From Paenibacillus oceani (GTDB lineage Bacteria; Bacillota; Bacilli; Paenibacillales; NBRC-103111): DNA of 64,000 nucleotides. Below are positions 49,810 through 58,957 of the stretch, piece by piece (positions within the stretch are counted from its first letter, which is position 1; every line of letters begins with the position of its first letter). The stretch spans positions 45,837 to 109,836 of the forward strand of contig NZ_JACXJA010000037.1 in assembly GCF_014705615.1 (NCBI RefSeq), given 5' to 3'. A program made the position numbers and the translations under genes. Below the pieces are notes generated by a model. It had not been told where the DNA came from. It did not search any database and saw only the letters and a program-made list of their open reading frames with translations.

Positions 49810-52578
49810 ATGGGGAGCGTTTGGAGAGAACGGGGCTTTGAGGATTTTGCGGACGGAACCTTCGGCAATGGCGGGCAAAATTTGTATGTGTCCCGCAAAG
49901 GCGTACTGCAGCGCATTTTTCGTTTCGATATCGACCGGGACGGGTATGCGGACGTTTTGTTCGTGAACAGTCAGGATATGGGTGAGCGGCCCCCGGTTTA
50001 TGTATATCCTCATCCGTTCCGTCAGGAGGAGCGGCTCGAATTGCCTTCGGCCGGTTCCTATTATGGAGCGCTCGGCGATTTGAACGGCGACGGCTATGAG
50101 GATCTTGTCATCGCCAACCAGCACAACGGCACACATGCCGATGTGACGGCGTACGTCTATTACGGCTCGCCGGAAGGTCTAACCGAACGTTACAAAACGG
50201 AGCTGCCCGTTCCGAATTGCCGCGCGGTTGCAATCGGTGACTTTAACGGGGACGGCTTGCCGGATATCGCTTTTGCAAGCAACGGAAAGGTCGTCGTCTA
50301 CCATCAGACGGCTGACGGCTTCCGCCATACGGACTGCGTGACGCTGGACATGGAAGTGACGCATATGACCGCTGGCGATATAGACCGCGACGGCTTCGCC
50401 GATCTATATGTGCGGACGAAGGGGCAGCCGCCGCTTGTGCTGTGGGGAGGCCCCGCAGGGCTGCAACTGCCGGCCAGCACATTGATTGGCGGGGACGACC
50501 CTGGCTCCCGGCAGTTGGCAAGCACGACTGCAGGCTGGATGACTTTCGTAGAAGGCTGGACGCCGAAAATCGTCGAGCTTGGCGGGAACCCGTTCATGTT
50601 CCGACAGGAGAACGATGCGGCGGCGTTTTATCCTTGCGGCAGCGACCGGACGATCGCCGAGCCGCTTGTGATCGGATGCCGCAATGTTGTTTCCGCAGGA
50701 GCGGCGGATTTGAACGGCGACGGCTATGAAGAAATCGTACTCGCCGTCTGTGCCGATCGGGATGCGAGTGAGTTGTCCTGGATTTATTGGGGTGGCGCGG
50801 CAGGCTTCGGGGATGACAGACGGACGGCCTTGCCGACGATCAGCGCGCGCGATGTCAGCATCGGCGATCTGGACGGCGACGGCATGCCGGAGATTGTCCT
50901 CTGTCAAGGCCGGACGAATGTGATGAATACGACGGAGTCGCTGATTTATCAAGTTCATCAGCCCCTTGAGTGCAATGAAGCGGCCCGACTCGCCGACCCG
51001 ATTCGGCTGGTTACGCATGACGCCGCGACGGCACTGATCGGACGGACTTCGGACGCCGAGCTTCCGCAGATCATTTTTATCAACCATGTGTCGGGACGGG
51101 TGAGAGGGGATGTGTCGGCTTACGCCTATCTCGGCGGCCCTAACGGCTTCGATGAAAGCCGCCGCATCGAATTTCCGGGCTGGGCGGCCGTCGATTCGAT
51201 CTGCTGCGACTTCAACGATAACGGCTGGGGCGATGTGTTTATCGCCAACTGTGCGGAGAACGCCCCGCATCTCGATCCGGGATCGTTCCTTTATTGGGGC
51301 GGGCCGGACGGCTTCGATCCGGACCATAAACAGAGTCTTCCTACGCTGCGCGCGCACGGCAGCGCGGTCGGCGACTTCCGACACAGCGGTTATTTGGACC
51401 TGGCGATCGTCGGCGTCAGCAACCCGGAGTTGCTCATCTTCAAAGGCGGACCGGACGGCTTTGATACGGCGAATCCGCAGCGCATTTTGATGGACCCGAA
51501 TATGAAGGAGTACATTCCGGTTAAAGCGCTGCATTCGTACGGGGACCCTGTCGGCCTCGCTTATCGGGAGCCCAGATGGATGCTGTCAGCGGATTTCAAT
51601 AACGACGGCTGGCTGGATTTGTTCGTGTCGCAAATATTCGGCTGCAGCTATATTCTTTGGGGCGGGCCTGATGGTTATTCGATGGAGCGTTCGACCCGTC
51701 TCAACTGCGATGGCGGCATTTGTGCACAGGCGGCCGATCTGACCGGCAACGGCTGGCTCGATCTGATCGTCGGCGGTCATCTGGTCATGGGCAAAAACGC
51801 GAAGTACGAATCGTATATTTACATTTATTGGGGCGGACCCGAAGGGTATCGCGAGGAACGCCGCGCCCAACTTCCGGCCCATACCGCGAATGCGCTGACT
51901 ATTGCGGATTTCAACCGGGACGGTATTCTCGATATTTTTGCCACCTCCTACAACAGCGGCCGGGAACGCGATATCGACGCATACTTGTATTGGGGGCAGC
52001 CAGGAGGCCGCTACTCGGCCGAAAATCGGCTGCAGCTGCCCGCTCATTCGTCGTGCGGCGCGATGGCGATCGATTTTGACGAGGACGGCTGGACCGATCT
52101 CGCGATCGCGAATCATAAAACGTACGGCGATCATGTCGGATACTCCTATGTCATGTGGAACGGTCCGGAAGGTTTCTCGCCGAAGCGGACGACGAAGCTG
52201 CCGACTATGGGGCCGCACGGCATGATGTCCGTAGATCCGGGCAATATCGTCGACCGCGGACCGGAGGAGTTTTATATATCGAGCGTGCACGAGCTTCCCG
52301 AGGGAGAGCGGGCCGCCCGCATCGGCTGGGAAGCGGAGCTTCAGCCGAAAACGTGGGTGAAGGCGCAGCTCCGATTCGCGGCCAGCCGCGAGGAACTGGA
52401 GCAAGCCGCGTGGCAAGGTCCGGGAGTCGCCGCGGAGGCATGGTTCGAGAATGGCCAGTCTGCAGCCGGTGTGCGGCAAGCCGGCCGCTGGGTGCAGTAC
52501 CGTTTGGCGCTTGGCGCCGTCAACGGCGGCAACAGCCCGCGGGTGACGGAGGTTTGGGTGGTGTCGGAGCGGGGATGA
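49810..52578 (+). CDS. FG-GAP/VCBS-repeat beta-propeller protein without signal peptide
   Basis: 922 residues from the ATG at 49810 (ribosome site GATGGAGGG). It consists of many integrin-type repeats: D-x-(D/N)-x-D-G calcium loops (DLNGDGYEDL, DFNGDGLPDI, DIDRDGFADL, DLDGDGMPEI, DFNRDGILDI) alternating with a striking Y-W-G-G-P-(D/E/N)-G-(F/Y) motif about every 60-70 residues (at least eight copies). The last ~90 residues form a separate beta domain (WVQYRLALGAVNGG...VTEVWV). Such repeats normally occur on exported proteins, but I see no Sec, Tat or lipoprotein signal, so it may act in the cytoplasm, perhaps as a sugar-binding or lyase-like propeller. It precedes a broken discoidin-like gene. 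Confidence 0.85.
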   Translation: MGSVWRERGFEDFADGTFGNGGQNLYVSRKGVLQRIFRFDIDRDGYADVLFVNSQDMGERPPVYVYPHPFRQEERLELPSAGSYYGALGDLNGDGYEDLVIANQHNGTHADVTAYVYYGSPEGLTERYKTELPVPNCRAVAIGDFNGDGLPDIAFASNGKVVVYHQTADGFRHTDCVTLDMEVTHMTAGDIDRDGFADLYVRTKGQPPLVLWGGPAGLQLPASTLIGGDDPGSRQLASTTAGWMTFVEGWTPKIVELGGNPFMFRQENDAAAFYPCGSDRTIAEPLVIGCRNVVSAGAADLNGDGYEEIVLAVCADRDASELSWIYWGGAAGFGDDRRTALPTISARDVSIGDLDGDGMPEIVLCQGRTNVMNTTESLIYQVHQPLECNEAARLADPIRLVTHDAATALIGRTSDAELPQIIFINHVSGRVRGDVSAYAYLGGPNGFDESRRIEFPGWAAVDSICCDFNDNGWGDVFIANCAENAPHLDPGSFLYWGGPDGFDPDHKQSLPTLRAHGSAVGDFRHSGYLDLAIVGVSNPELLIFKGGPDGFDTANPQRILMDPNMKEYIPVKALHSYGDPVGLAYREPRWMLSADFNNDGWLDLFVSQIFGCSYILWGGPDGYSMERSTRLNCDGGICAQAADLTGNGWLDLIVGGHLVMGKNAKYESYIYIYWGGPEGYREERRAQLPAHTANALTIADFNRDGILDIFATSYNSGRERDIDAYLYWGQPGGRYSAENRLQLPAHSSCGAMAIDFDEDGWTDLAIANHKTYGDHVGYSYVMWNGPEGFSPKRTTKLPTMGPHGMMSVDPGNIVDRGPEEFYISSVHELPEGERAARIGWEAELQPKTWVKAQLRFAASREELEQAAWQGPGVAAEAWFENGQSAAGVRQAGRWVQYRLALGAVNGGNSPRVTEVWVVSERG

Positions 52579-52679
52579 TCCTGAGAGATCTTGCCGCCAT
52601 GTAAGCTTGTCGGTTATAGCAAGCGGCCGGCCCTTCGCATAGCGCGATAGGTCGGCCCATAATTACAGGGAGGTAACCG

Positions 52680-53281
52680 ATGAAATGTTTGATGATGGGT
52701 TTGAGGGTTTTGTTTTGCGCGGTCGTCGTTTTTGTTTGGAAGCGCTTACCTTCGTGACAGTTGCCAGTGCGATGCCCTTGCCTGAACGGACGGTCTCCGT
52801 TTCGGGACAACTGGCCGGGGGTGCCGGAGTCGTTAACGGCGATGTGAACCCGCAAACCGGGGCGTTAACGTCGTTCGGCGCGAGCAGCGCTTTTGCGCTC
52901 GACAGCGGCTTAAACAGCATCGGGACGGATTTGGGGAGCGTCACGGCGTTCAATACGATTGAGCTTCGCGCGTCGAACGGGCCAGCCGATTGGAGAAGAG
53001 CGATTTGTCTCTGTACATCAGCCAGGATAACAGCAGCTATTCCAAAGTGACGGATTGGGATTTCCTGAAGCTTGGCCCGGTAATCGTTCTGTACAATTTC
53101 TCAGAGACGGCCCGGTACGTCAAAATACATAATCATTTCGACGACTCTGATCCGGAGTTTGGCGTTTCGAATGTGCAGGACATGATGAGCGTATTCGATG
53201 TGCCTCCGGGGTGCTGGACCGCAAGCGGGGGAGGAGACTGGCTGTATCGCAGCCTCTTTCGTCGGCGGGGAAGGAGGGCTA
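52680..53281 (+). pseudogene. Frameshifted secreted protein gene with discoidin-like domain
   Basis: The ATG at 52680 behind GGGAGGTAACC gives a signal-peptide-like start (MKCLMMGLRVLFCAVVVFVW) that hits TGA at 52755. The coding sense continues in a second frame (LTFVTVASAMPLPERTVS ... FNTIELRASNG) and, from about 52985, in a third (LEKSDLSLYISQDNSSYSK ... ETARYVKIHNHF). Joined, these read as a signal peptide followed by an F5/8C (discoidin)-like sugar-binding domain. At least two frameshifts separate the parts and the expected catalytic part is missing, so it is a decayed secreted carbohydrate-active gene (or, less likely, base-calling errors). Confidence 0.75.
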
Positions 53282-53453
53282 TACAATCGCAGAAAACACC
53301 CTGAATCCAAACTTTCAAAACACACGTAATTTTGAAGACTACAAACCTACGAAAGCCTTAAAAGTAATTCGAGGTAATATTAATCAGGAGCTTAGAAAGG
53401 ATGGATTACATTTGGAAGACTCAACACCAACCAATAATGAGCGAGCGTTTGGA

Positions 53454-53783
53454 ATGCGTATTATCAAATTGTCATTTGAATATTATGTTGATCGGTTGGG
53501 ATTTTCGAAGACAGGTTCGAGGGAAGTACGCATAACTAATAGCACCAAAATTTGGATGCACCCATTAGGAAATGCTGAAGATAAGCCGAATGACGTATCG
53601 ATGCATTGGTTTGAAATTGGTACGATAGACATTGAAGGATTTAATCAGAAACTAAAAGAAGAAAATGTCCCTGTGAGCGATAGATACGATAATCCAGGAT
53701 GTGGACGGTATTTTGATGTATACGATCCAGATGGTCGTAAAATCACTGTTAGTCAGGATTGGTACGATCGGATTGAAGAGTAA
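53454..53783 (+). CDS. VOC-family protein, probably N-terminally truncated
   Basis: 109 residues from the ATG at 53454. FEYYVDRLGFSKTG and WFEIGTIDIEGFNQKLKEENVPV...FDVYDPDGRKITVSQ are the N- and C-terminal elements of VOC proteins, but the first beta strand that normally carries a metal ligand is replaced by a very short MRIIKLS. The frame is open further upstream to about 53211 and passes through unrelated-looking sequence (KALKVIRGNINQELRKDG). From about 53285 the DNA is markedly AT-richer than before. It may be a chimaeric or truncated gene. Confidence 0.6.
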   Translation: MRIIKLSFEYYVDRLGFSKTGSREVRITNSTKIWMHPLGNAEDKPNDVSMHWFEIGTIDIEGFNQKLKEENVPVSDRYDNPGCGRYFDVYDPDGRKITVSQDWYDRIEE

Positions 53784-53824
53784 TCAAGTGGTAAACGGAC
53801 ACACATAGCCGGAGGTGCAGTTGA

Positions 53825-54208
53825 ATGATTGACATGCAGTATATATACGAACTAGAGGCAGAGCTGGATGTAATGAAGCTTTCAGAAAATTATATCGAAA
53901 TCAAATCACTTCTGCAGCAGAGCCCCCAGGAACAATGGTCCTATGAAATGATTTTGGTATATGCACGGGCACTGAATTATCTGCAAGATTATTCTGACCA
54001 GACCGACCCATTCGAACAAGCATATGTGCTGCTGCAAACGGTCGCGGATAAGGGAACTTCGGACGCTGATTGGCATTTAATAATGGCTTCCGTTAGTTTC
54101 AATCTGCAACTTTACGCTGAGGCCGTACAACATGCTGAACAAGCAAATACGATTATAGCCGGCTGTGCTGATGATATGCTTGAGCTATACTCCCAGTATA
54201 ATGACTAG
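53825..54208 (+). CDS. Hypothetical small helical protein (TPR-like)
   Basis: 127 residues, acidic, all-helical in appearance, start ATG behind GCCGGAGGTGC. Segments such as YEMILVYARALNYLQDY and DADWHLIMASVSFNLQLYAEAVQHAEQANTI look like tetratricopeptide helices. This suggests protein-protein interaction in the cytoplasm, but the repeats are too few to be sure. It lies in the AT-rich patch after the VOC gene (41 bp gap) and 87 bp before the gene at 54296. Confidence 0.65.
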   Translation: MIDMQYIYELEAELDVMKLSENYIEIKSLLQQSPQEQWSYEMILVYARALNYLQDYSDQTDPFEQAYVLLQTVADKGTSDADWHLIMASVSFNLQLYAEAVQHAEQANTIIAGCADDMLELYSQYND

Positions 54209-54295
54209 TAATAGCTTCCGAAATAACCTAGTAGAGTCGAGAACGTTGAGAGCCATAGATATTATTGATGCACCGCAATCGAAGGGGGATATGAG

Positions 54296-54892
54296 ATGGG
54301 CTGGCTCCGATGGTGGTGCAGATCACGTAAAACAGAAACCAATGCAGATGTTGAAACGGTGGATCAGGAGTCGTCGATCGTCAAACGGACTGCGCTAATC
54401 ACTTTAAGCGCACAACTTTCGGCGGACAGCGAAATTGTCGTGAGCGAAGTCGTTCTGGCCCTGGAGCATCCGGAGTTGTACGTGGAGCAGTGGGCAGACC
54501 GGTTGGCGAACCGGGGAATCGAGGAACCGATACCGGAACTGGCCTGGATCGCACTTGTTGAAGCATTGGACGAGCAAGGATTAGTATGGGAAATCGATTG
54601 GAAAGCGGACGCAGAGGACATCCTGTTCGCCGTCCATTCGCTGCTGGATCGCAGAGGATGGCATCTGCCGTCGGCAGATCGGCAATTGGAACAGGCAGTC
54701 CGATCGGGTGGTCATACCTATGACTATTTGTGTAAATTGCATGAATCGCTTCGATCTCACGGCATCGTATTAGGCAGCTTGGACATCAATAGCGACAGTT
54801 ATGTGCTTATCGTCTTTCGGGAGGAAGAAGTCGAAGAAGTCCAGCAGTTGGCCAAGGCGAGCGGCTACACGTTCCATAGCAGCTTCGGATAG
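54296..54892 (+). CDS. Hypothetical protein (DUF6630-like)
   Basis: 198 residues, acidic, cytoplasmic; start ATG behind AAGGGGGATATGAG. The segment ELAWIALVEALDEQGLVWEIDWKADAEDIL with the Trp/Asp-rich centre, and the preceding HPELYVEQWADRLANRGI, resemble the DUF6630 family, whose function is unknown. I base this on memory of the pattern, not a search. It may belong with the preceding TPR-like gene as a small accessory pair. Confidence 0.65.
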   Translation: MGWLRWWCRSRKTETNADVETVDQESSIVKRTALITLSAQLSADSEIVVSEVVLALEHPELYVEQWADRLANRGIEEPIPELAWIALVEALDEQGLVWEIDWKADAEDILFAVHSLLDRRGWHLPSADRQLEQAVRSGGHTYDYLCKLHESLRSHGIVLGSLDINSDSYVLIVFREEEVEEVQQLAKASGYTFHSSFG

Positions 54893-55214
54893 ATCATGAT
54901 GCTTGTTTGAACGTGTACAAAGAGCCCAGTTTTTTGGTAATTCCAGTTCGAATTCGGGTACGGAGTATCCACCGTTTCCCGACTTTAAGTTGATGGTATT
55001 CTGATGAAGCGCCTTGTGGTGGATGTCGCCAAGGGCGCTTTTTTCATCTGCCGCCGCAGCCGCAATCCAACAGTCCAATACCGGGGGTGATTGTGTAGTT
55101 TCGGTAAAGAAGACGAATCTCCATGTTTTCGATTGCTTTCTTCATTTTCAATTCCGGGCGCCTTCCGTATAGTTAGGGCAAACGATTCGTCGTTTGGAAA
55201 GGGGGCCGTTACCA
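54893..55214. other. Intergenic region before the FAD gene pair
   Basis: 322 bp with the terminator at 55007-55044 and the ribosome site GGAAAGGGGGC for the next gene. No gene seen. Confidence 0.4.
55007..55044 (+). terminator. Rho-independent terminator
   Basis: AAGCGCCTTG (55007-55016) pairs with CAAGGGCGCTT (55030-55040) with one bulged base, followed by TTTT. Confidence 0.82.
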
Positions 55215-56045
55215 TTGAAACACATCCCGCTGCTTATTGTCGGCGCGACGTTTGCCGGACTGGGATACTCGAGCGAGTCGGGACCAGAGGCACTGGTCGT
55301 CGAGCCGTTCTCACAGCCCGGCCATGAATTTATTAGCAGTTATCGCCCGGGTGAGCAGTGGCCGCGTACAGCCCGGACAGAGGCCGGCGGGCGCTTGCTG
55401 GAGGAACTGGAACGCAGGGGAGTGCTGACCGCAGATCGCCGGCTGCATGTTCCTGCTGTGCTGCCGATCGTCTGCCGCTGGATTCGGGAACAACGGCTTC
55501 AACTGCTGCTGATGACGCAAATTGTGCGAATCGCTCCGCATCCGGACGGCTATGAAGTGACATTGGCTCATGCATCCGGAATGGAGACGCTTGTAGCCGG
55601 GCGTATCGTCGATACGTCGTCAGGCGGCTTGCCGTTGACGGCTGAGAAGGAGACCGCAATCGTCCACAAACGGATCAATGCGCTGCTGCACCGTACGAAT
55701 CTGGAAGCGGACGCGTCGGTTCCGCTGCCGGAATCGTACGACGAACGTTTGTCGGTTTGCCGCGGACCCTTCGCGTCCGAGGCGATCGCAAGCCTGGAGC
55801 TTGCGTCGCATGATGACTGGCCGACAGCCAGACGGAAGCTGTATGCGGCGTGGCTCGGTCGTCCCGCAGCCTGGCAGCCATGGACGATCGCCACCATCGC
55901 AGATACGTTCGAACAGCGCGTTGGCAAAGGGCCGGCGGTCATCCGTCCGAATTGGACCCGGCTGCCGTCATGCGTGTATGAGAATTTGCTGGAAGCGCTG
56001 GAGGAAGGCGTACTGGCGGCGAGGAAGGAAGGAGGAGACCTATGA
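55215..56045 (+). CDS. FAD-dependent oxidoreductase-like protein, small subunit or fragment of the family
   Basis: 276 residues starting at TTG (55215), about 8 nt after GGAAAGGGGGC. It opens with KHIPLLIVGATFAGLGY, a degenerate dinucleotide-binding loop at the place where FAD enzymes have GxGxxG, and later has GRIVDTSSGG, a typical FAD-fold strand. It is shorter than usual FAD oxidoreductases (about 400-600). Its stop overlaps the start of the next FAD gene (ATGA), so the two are coupled and may form one complex. The imperfect FAD loop suggests a structural or partner role. Electron acceptor and substrate unknown. Confidence 0.82.
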   Translation: MKHIPLLIVGATFAGLGYSSESGPEALVVEPFSQPGHEFISSYRPGEQWPRTARTEAGGRLLEELERRGVLTADRRLHVPAVLPIVCRWIREQRLQLLLMTQIVRIAPHPDGYEVTLAHASGMETLVAGRIVDTSSGGLPLTAEKETAIVHKRINALLHRTNLEADASVPLPESYDERLSVCRGPFASEAIASLELASHDDWPTARRKLYAAWLGRPAAWQPWTIATIADTFEQRVGKGPAVIRPNWTRLPSCVYENLLEALEEGVLAARKEGGDL

Positions 56046-57862
56046 AACTGCTGCAATGGATCAACAAGCAAAGCGTGGCGACCGCGGTCGACCAACCGCG
56101 ATTCGATCGGACGTTTGACGCGATCGTAGTAGGTCTGGGTACGGCCGGATCAGTAGCCGCCATCGAAGCCGCGCGTTCGGGACTGTCCACGCTCGGCATC
56201 GAGCGGCAGACGAGCATGGGTGGCACAGGCACCAACGGTCATGTCGCGTATTACTATTTCGGCGACAAAGGCGGCTTGTACGAGCAGTTGGATGAGCGGG
56301 CGGCACAGCTCGAGAAGGAAGGCTGCTTCACCGACGGGGCCGGCGTCGAAGCGAAGAAGCTGGCGCTGGAGGAAGCGGCGCTTCAAGCCGGCGTCACGAT
56401 CGGCTACGAATGTACGCCGATCGGCCTCTACATGGAAGGTGGGACGATTGCCGGCGTCCGGTGGATCGGCCCCGACGGCGTACAGGAAGCAGGCTGCCGC
56501 ATCATGATCGACTGCTCCGGAGACGCAGAGATTGCCGTTATGGCCGGGTGCACGGCCCGCTTCGGCCGCGGCAGCGACGGGACGACGCACGCTTATTCCA
56601 ATGTCGTCTCTCTGCTACGCAACGGGAGGGTCAAATCGTTTTATACGGACTCGGGATATGTCGATCATACCGACGCCGCCGAATTGACGGAGGCGCTGCT
56701 CGCTTCCGCGACGCTGCCGACGCATTTGAAGCACACCTACAGCGAAAGCGACAGGCTGCTCAAAGTCGCGCCGCAGCTGGGCATTCGTGAAGGACGGCTC
56801 ATTAACGGTGATCCAACGCTTTCCTTCGAACGGTTTGTCCGGGGCGAATGGACCGAAGAACCGCTGTTTTACGCCTATGCCAATCTCGACAACCATGCCA
56901 AGGATATGGCGCTGGAAAGCGACCTGCAGCAGGAATGGTCGGTCGTCAGCGGATTGTGGAGCCTGCGGATCGCCGTACCGGTTCCGTTGGCGGCGCTGAT
57001 CCCGCGAGGAACGACTAATTTGCTGGTGGCGGGACGCAGTCTGGCGGTCGATCACGATCTCGCCTCCTGCGTCCGGATGAAGCGGGATATGCAGAAGTGC
57101 GGCGAGATCGCCGCCAAGGCCGCTTATCTGGCTGTGCGCGACCACACGTCCGTCCGTGAAGTGCCCTATGCCGAGCTGCGCCGGTTGCTGGAGGAGACCG
57201 GCTGTGCGTCAGAAGCGCCGGATACGGTTGAATGGATGACCGGACAAGACGCGATCCGCAGCGGGCTTGGCTCCGAGAATCCGGGCATCGCGATCTGGTC
57301 GGCAAGGCGACTTGGCGGCTCGATGATCGGACCGCTGCGCGAATGGTGTGTGCAAAAGCAGGACGGCCATCTGCGCAAGCACAGCGCGTTGGCGCTGGCA
57401 CTGCTCGGCGATGCGGGAGCGATCCCGGTGCTGCGCGAAATGGTGCTGGAGCGCGACGCGTTTCTGTCCGGCACGAGCCATATGTACAGCCAGTTCCGGG
57501 CGCATGCGGCCATTTATTTGCTGGGCAAGCTCGGGGACGCGGAGATCGTGCCCGAGCTGGAACGGATCGTTGCGGAGCCTGGCAGCCGGGAGCCGGAGGA
57601 GAGCTGGATTCGCAACAAGTTTATCGTGAGCGCCGACGATTACCGGTTTCAGTATGTATCGTACGCGCTGCTGGCGCTGCTGCGTATCGGCGGCCGGCAC
57701 GCTTCCGTCCGAGAGCGCATTGCCGCCTTCGTTCGGCGCGAGGTGCTGGACGAGTCGTTTCAGGCGCGGTTTTACTTGAACAGCGTACCAGAGTACAAGC
57801 TGCCTCACCACGCAACCGCGCAGTTGCAGCGGCTCACATGCGACCAGCTCGCCTCGTGGTAA
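56042..57862 (+). CDS. FAD-dependent oxidoreductase with C-terminal HEAT-like repeats
   Basis: 606 residues. The N-terminal Rossmann fold has G31-L-G-T-A-G36 and GIERQTSMGGTGTNGHVAYYYFG, followed by IMIDCSGDAEIAVMAGC, typical of the FAD_oxidored family of succinate-dehydrogenase-like flavoproteins found in sugar-utilisation loci. A second FAD contact is NLLVAGRSLAVDHDLASCVRM. Residues about 430-600 are helical repeats (LRKHSALALALLGDAGAIPVLREMV, AHAAIYLLGKLGDAEIVPELERIV) of HEAT type. It probably oxidises a carbohydrate or related compound together with the coupled protein at 55215. Followed after 100 bp by an AraC gene. Confidence 0.88.
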   Translation: MKLLQWINKQSVATAVDQPRFDRTFDAIVVGLGTAGSVAAIEAARSGLSTLGIERQTSMGGTGTNGHVAYYYFGDKGGLYEQLDERAAQLEKEGCFTDGAGVEAKKLALEEAALQAGVTIGYECTPIGLYMEGGTIAGVRWIGPDGVQEAGCRIMIDCSGDAEIAVMAGCTARFGRGSDGTTHAYSNVVSLLRNGRVKSFYTDSGYVDHTDAAELTEALLASATLPTHLKHTYSESDRLLKVAPQLGIREGRLINGDPTLSFERFVRGEWTEEPLFYAYANLDNHAKDMALESDLQQEWSVVSGLWSLRIAVPVPLAALIPRGTTNLLVAGRSLAVDHDLASCVRMKRDMQKCGEIAAKAAYLAVRDHTSVREVPYAELRRLLEETGCASEAPDTVEWMTGQDAIRSGLGSENPGIAIWSARRLGGSMIGPLREWCVQKQDGHLRKHSALALALLGDAGAIPVLREMVLERDAFLSGTSHMYSQFRAHAAIYLLGKLGDAEIVPELERIVAEPGSREPEESWIRNKFIVSADDYRFQYVSYALLALLRIGGRHASVRERIAAFVRREVLDESFQARFYLNSVPEYKLPHHATAQLQRLTCDQLASW

Positions 57863-57962
57863 AATGTACGCAAGGCGGCCGGAAGCGCGGGAATACCCGA
57901 GCGCGTAAGTCAACGGCAAGCGGCAGACAGCCGCAGCAGCCTAATTGCGGAGGCGGGACACG

Positions 57963-58805
57963 ATGCAGCATCAGTACGACTTTTGGAACCAGCTTCATTC
58001 TCAGGTGTGGTTAATTACGAAACGGGAAACCCCGTTTTGGGAAGAAATGAATTACGCGTTCGGGGAATTTTGCAAAATCCATAAATTGTCGATCGTTTGC
58101 GGCGGTTCCGGCCGTCTGGTGTACAACAGCGAGGAAACGGCGTTGCAGCCGGGCATGGCCGTTTATTCGTCTCCCGGCAACGACATTCATTTTATAAGCT
58201 CCAGGCAAGACCCGCTTCAATTTTACTCGGTTATGTTTCACTATGCGCTCGTCCGCTGGGAAGGGTGGAACCGCCCATCGCTGCAAGCGGGGAATAGCGG
58301 GCATAAGCTGCCGCTCCAGCCGTTCTCGAAGCTTCGTCACGCCAATGCAGCCACCGTCATTTTGCAGCACATGCATACCAGCTGGAACAGCAAAAAGGTC
58401 GGTTACGAATGGAAGGTGAATCTGGCTTTCAAAAACCTCCTGTCCGAACTGCTCAACCAGCAAATCCGTTCCAAAGGCGACGAGGAAGCGGCGCTTGCGC
58501 TGGTCAATAAAGTGATCGGCTACATTAACGAGAGGTATCCCGAGAAGCTGGACCGCAAAGCGATGGCCGATTACGTCTCGTTATCGCAAAGCTATTTGTC
58601 GCTGCTGTTCAAAAAGTATACCGGCTGGTCGCCGGTGCAATATTTGATCAAAATCCGTATGGACAAGGCAAAGGAGCTGCTTCGCGACAGCCGCAAAAGC
58701 ATCGGCGAGATTGCCGCCGAGGTCGGCTATACGGACCCGTTGTATTTTTCCAGAGTGTTTGCGCAGTACACGGGGCTTGCCCCGAAGGCATACCGCAAAG
58801 GATGA
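57963..58805 (+). CDS. AraC-family transcriptional regulator
   Basis: 280 residues from the ATG at 57963 (GGAGGCGGG upstream). The N-terminal sensor lacks the usual HxH cupin pattern and reads LSIVCGGSGRLVYNSEETALQPGMAVYSSPG. The C-terminal HTH pair (about 180-278) is standard: LDRKAMADYVSLSQSYLSLLFKK and IGEIAAEVGYTDPLYFSRVFAQY. It lies between the FAD pair and an SBP gene, all in the same direction, so it may be co-transcribed with the FAD genes and control the SBP (inference). Confidence 0.92.
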   Translation: MQHQYDFWNQLHSQVWLITKRETPFWEEMNYAFGEFCKIHKLSIVCGGSGRLVYNSEETALQPGMAVYSSPGNDIHFISSRQDPLQFYSVMFHYALVRWEGWNRPSLQAGNSGHKLPLQPFSKLRHANAATVILQHMHTSWNSKKVGYEWKVNLAFKNLLSELLNQQIRSKGDEEAALALVNKVIGYINERYPEKLDRKAMADYVSLSQSYLSLLFKKYTGWSPVQYLIKIRMDKAKELLRDSRKSIGEIAAEVGYTDPLYFSRVFAQYTGLAPKAYRKG

Positions 58806-58957
58806 AGGCGATTGTGGATTTGCTGGCACGCTCTAGCTCTAGGTAAGATGCAGCTTAACAGGAAGCTGATACCCTAGCCGAAAGCCGGACAAGGCGAACC
58901 GGGAATGAGCAGTTATACAGGAATGGACAGATTGAACCGATGGGGGAGTTCCGAGCC

